Shown here: one piece after another, positions 62,028 to 64,000 of the stretch
Layout: the number at the start of each line of letters is the position of its first letter
How positions within the stretch are numbered: the stretch's first letter is position 1
Assembly (NCBI GenBank): GCA_000799755.1
Contig: JUHI01000015.1
Coordinates: 102,793-166,792, forward strand
Source: Martinezella tropici
GTDB taxonomy: Bacteria > Pseudomonadota > Alphaproteobacteria > Rhizobiales > Rhizobiaceae
DNA length: 64,000 bases
Direction: 5' to 3'
Made by a program: the position numbers and the translations under genes
The notes under the pieces: model-generated
Database searches by the model: none
What the model was told of the DNA's origin: nothing
The model's input: the letters and a program-made list of their open reading frames with translations, nothing else

Positions 62028-62930
62028 TCAATCCCCCACGGCCCGCAATCTCGCCAGGACATCGTCGACACCGTCCTGCCATGCGGGAAGAACGATATCG
62101 AAGCGATCCATCAGCTTGCTGCAGTTCAGCCTCGAATTGGCCGGGCGCCTGGCGGGTGTCGGGTATTCGGCTGTCGATATCGGCTTCAGCGCATCGAGAG
62201 AAAGCGCAAGCTTCTCGTTTGCCGCCAGCGTCTCACGCACGATATGCGCGGCATAGCCGTGCCACGAGGTGCTGCCCTTTGCTGTGAGATGATAGGTCCC
62301 CGCAAAGTCGTCGGGCGCCTGTGAAGCCGCAATCCGCTCGATCACCCCGCGCGTGACGTCGGCGATCAACGCCGCCGAGGTCGGCGCCCCCACCTGGTCG
62401 GCAACGACGTTCAGAGCGCTTCTTTCTCCCGCCAGCCGAAGGATCGTCTTCAAAAAATTGCTGCCGTGATGGCCATAGACCCAGCTCGTGCGCAAAATGG
62501 CATGACGCGCGCCGGACGCGCGCACCGCCTCCTCACCCCGCCATTTGCTTTCGCCGTAGACGGACTGCGGATTGATCGCATCCTCCTCCCCATATGGATC
62601 GCCTTTCGTGCCGTCGAAGACATAGTCCGTCGAGTAATGGACGAGCCAGGCGCCGTTATCCGCCGCCCAGCGCGCCAGTATCCCCGGGGCGGTGGCATTG
62701 ACCGCCATCGCCAGCTCCCGGTCGCTCTCGGCCCGATCTACCGCCGTATAGGCGGCAGGGTTCACGATCACGCGCGGCTTGTGCTCATCAAGAGCGGCAA
62801 GAATGCTGGCTTCGCTCGCCAGATCCATGTCTGCGCGCGTCAGAGCAGCGACATCCCCCAAAACGCCAAGCGAGCGCTGCAGCTCAAAACCGACCTGCCC
62901 ATTGGCGCCGGTGACCAGAATGGCGCTCAC
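62028..62930 (-). CDS. rfbD: dTDP-4-dehydrorhamnose reductase
   Basis: 300 residues. ILVTGANGQVGFELQRSLG is the NAD(P) motif, VHYSTDYVFDGTKGDPY and YGESKWRGEEAV carry the catalytic Thr-Tyr-Lys, and AILRTSWVYG follows. It makes dTDP-L-rhamnose in the last step. Its ATG at 62930 overlaps the rfbB stop by ATGA. Confidence 0.95.
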   Translation of the reverse strand: MSAILVTGANGQVGFELQRSLGVLGDVAALTRADMDLASEASILAALDEHKPRVIVNPAAYTAVDRAESDRELAMAVNATAPGILARWAADNGAWLVHYSTDYVFDGTKGDPYGEEDAINPQSVYGESKWRGEEAVRASGARHAILRTSWVYGHHGSNFLKTILRLAGERSALNVVADQVGAPTSAALIADVTRGVIERIAASQAPDDFAGTYHLTAKGSTSWHGYAAHIVRETLAANEKLALSLDALKPISTAEYPTPARRPANSRLNCSKLMDRFDIVLPAWQDGVDDVLARLRAVGD

Positions 62931-63994
62931 AGCTCGACCTCATACTGCTTGCCGACCCATTCGCGATAGGCGCCGCTCGTCACGTTGCGCACCCAGTCCT
63001 GGTTGTCGAGATACCATGCGATCGTCTTGCGAATCCCCGTCTCGAAGGTCTCCGCCGGCCTCCAGCCGAGTTCACGCTCGAGCTTGCGCGCATCGATCGC
63101 ATAGCGCCGGTCATGGCCCGGCCGATCTCTAACGAAGGTGATCTGATCACTGTAGCGGCTGCCATCCGCCTTCGGGCGGAGTTCGTCGAGGATCGCGCAG
63201 ATGGTATGCACGACCTCGAGATTGGGCTTCTCGTTCCAGCCGCCGACATTATAGGTCTCGCCGAGCTTGCCGGCCTCCAGCACGCGACGGATGGCGCTGC
63301 AGTGATCCCGCACATAGAGCCAGTCGCGGATCTGCTGGCCGTCGCCGTAGATCGGCAGGCTTTTGCCCGACAGCGCATTCAGGATCACCAGCGGGATCAG
63401 TTTTTCCGGGAAATGATACGGGCCGTAATTGTTGCTGCAGTTCGTCGTCAGGACCGGCAGACCATAGGTATGGTGCCAGGCGCGCACCAGATGGTCGGAG
63501 GCCGCCTTGCTGGCAGAATAGGGACTGTTCGGCTCATAGCGGTTGAGTTCGTTGAACGGCGCATCGTCCTTCGACAAGGTGCCGTAGACTTCATCCGTCG
63601 AAACATGCAGAAAGCGGAAGCCCTGCTTCTCATCTTCCGCCAGGCCGTCCCAATAGCCACGCACCGCTTCCAGCAGGTTGAACGTCCCAACGATATTCGT
63701 CTGGATGAAATCCCCAGGTCCATGGATCGAACGATCGACATGGCTCTCGGCCGCAAAATTGATCACCGCGCGCGGCCGGTGCATCGACAGCAGATCGCTC
63801 ACAAGCTCCCGGTCGCCAATATCCCCATGCACGAACACATGACGATTGTTGCCACGCAATCCCTGCAACGTATCCAGATTGCCCGCATAGGTCAGCTTGT
63901 CCAGATTGACCACCGTCTCATCATGCTGCACCAGCCAGTCAAGAACAAAGTTCCCACCAATAAAACCGGCACCGCCTGAGACCAATATCGTCAT
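62927..63994 (-). CDS. rfbB: dTDP-glucose 4,6-dehydratase
   Basis: 355 residues. ILVSGGAGFIGGNFVLDWL is the NAD motif, FLHVSTDEVYG and YSASKAASDHLV carry the catalytic Thr-Asp-Glu and Tyr-Lys, and ETYNVGGWNEKPNLEVV and YAIDARKLERELGWRP the C-terminal substrate domain. It forms dTDP-4-keto-6-deoxyglucose. The start at 63994 is six bases from the window end, so its promoter and any further upstream operon genes lie outside. It heads rfbBDAC as seen. Confidence 0.95.
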   Translation of the reverse strand: MTILVSGGAGFIGGNFVLDWLVQHDETVVNLDKLTYAGNLDTLQGLRGNNRHVFVHGDIGDRELVSDLLSMHRPRAVINFAAESHVDRSIHGPGDFIQTNIVGTFNLLEAVRGYWDGLAEDEKQGFRFLHVSTDEVYGTLSKDDAPFNELNRYEPNSPYSASKAASDHLVRAWHHTYGLPVLTTNCSNNYGPYHFPEKLIPLVILNALSGKSLPIYGDGQQIRDWLYVRDHCSAIRRVLEAGKLGETYNVGGWNEKPNLEVVHTICAILDELRPKADGSRYSDQITFVRDRPGHDRRYAIDARKLERELGWRPAETFETGIRKTIAWYLDNQDWVRNVTSGAYREWVGKQYEVEL

Positions 63995-64000
63995 CGAAAA

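Noticed and set aside
1..64000. CRISPR array, IS element, prophage, rRNA or tRNA gene
   Set aside because: None seen: no regularly spaced identical repeats with unique spacers of usual length, no transposase or integrase motifs, and no cloverleaf-type sequence noticed by eye.

Overview
The window looks like chromosomal DNA of a fast-growing Rhizobium or a close Rhizobiaceae relative. Evidence for this: a cyclic beta-1,2-glucan exporter (ndvA) with near-textbook rhizobial sequence; a pyruvate carboxylase of the R. etli type; a phbA-phbB pair with divergent phaR; the SUV3-like helicase / S4 protein / fdxA order; alphaproteobacterial-style promoters; and several families of short hairpin repeats of the RIME kind between genes. 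No rRNA, tRNA, CRISPR array, transposase or prophage gene was seen.

Layout. 0-3.8 kb (minus): SUV3-type helicase, S4 RNA-binding protein and the first 12 codons of fdxA. 3.8-5.05 kb: a noncoding region holding four copies of a 49-bp element of fixed architecture, about 20 GANTC (CcrM) sites and eight TTAAC sites. 5.05-5.9 kb: a small cell-envelope/stress cluster with EcfG-like promoters. 5.98-8.9 kb: polyhydroxybutyrate synthesis and its regulator. 9.2-16.7 kb: housekeeping genes (rpmF, GST, 2H phosphoesterase-like, mtgA, ispA, LysE exporter, ispG, MFS). 17-23.9 kb: DMT exporter, a polar amino acid ABC transporter, a candidate small RNA or leader before a Bcr/CflA-type pump, a GNAT and an MBL hydrolase. 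24-28.3 kb: pyc and a LuxR-type regulator with no luxI in the window. 28.7-33.5 kb: a periplasmic glucan locus with ndvA, opgC and a frameshifted 3' relic of a cyclic glucan synthase (ndvB). 34.4-40.7 kb: a six-gene dipeptide import operon with its own M19 dipeptidase. 40.9-44.5 kb: a CUT2 sugar ABC operon. 44.9-49.2 kb: DUF1993, phosphonate monoesterase/sulfatase, galE, DUF1275 and a small coiled-coil protein.

49.4-64 kb is a surface polysaccharide (probably O-antigen) region. It has a UDP-HexNAc 6-dehydrogenase, a nucleotide-sugar reductase/epimerase, a single-domain initiating sugar-phosphate transferase, an O-antigen-ligase-like protein, an 893-residue methyltransferase/glycosyltransferase/GT25-like protein, Wzt and Wzm of an ABC-dependent O-polysaccharide exporter, a GT2 glycosyltransferase and the complete dTDP-L-rhamnose set rfbBDAC. 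The part from about 54 to 59.5 kb is visibly AT-richer than its surroundings, which suggests horizontal exchange of the strain-specific part of the cluster.

The most unusual signals are the 49-bp element array in the GANTC-rich noncoding region, the three-module polysaccharide enzyme beside wzt, the candidate small RNA at about 21.1-21.24 kb, and the ndvB relic next to opgC.
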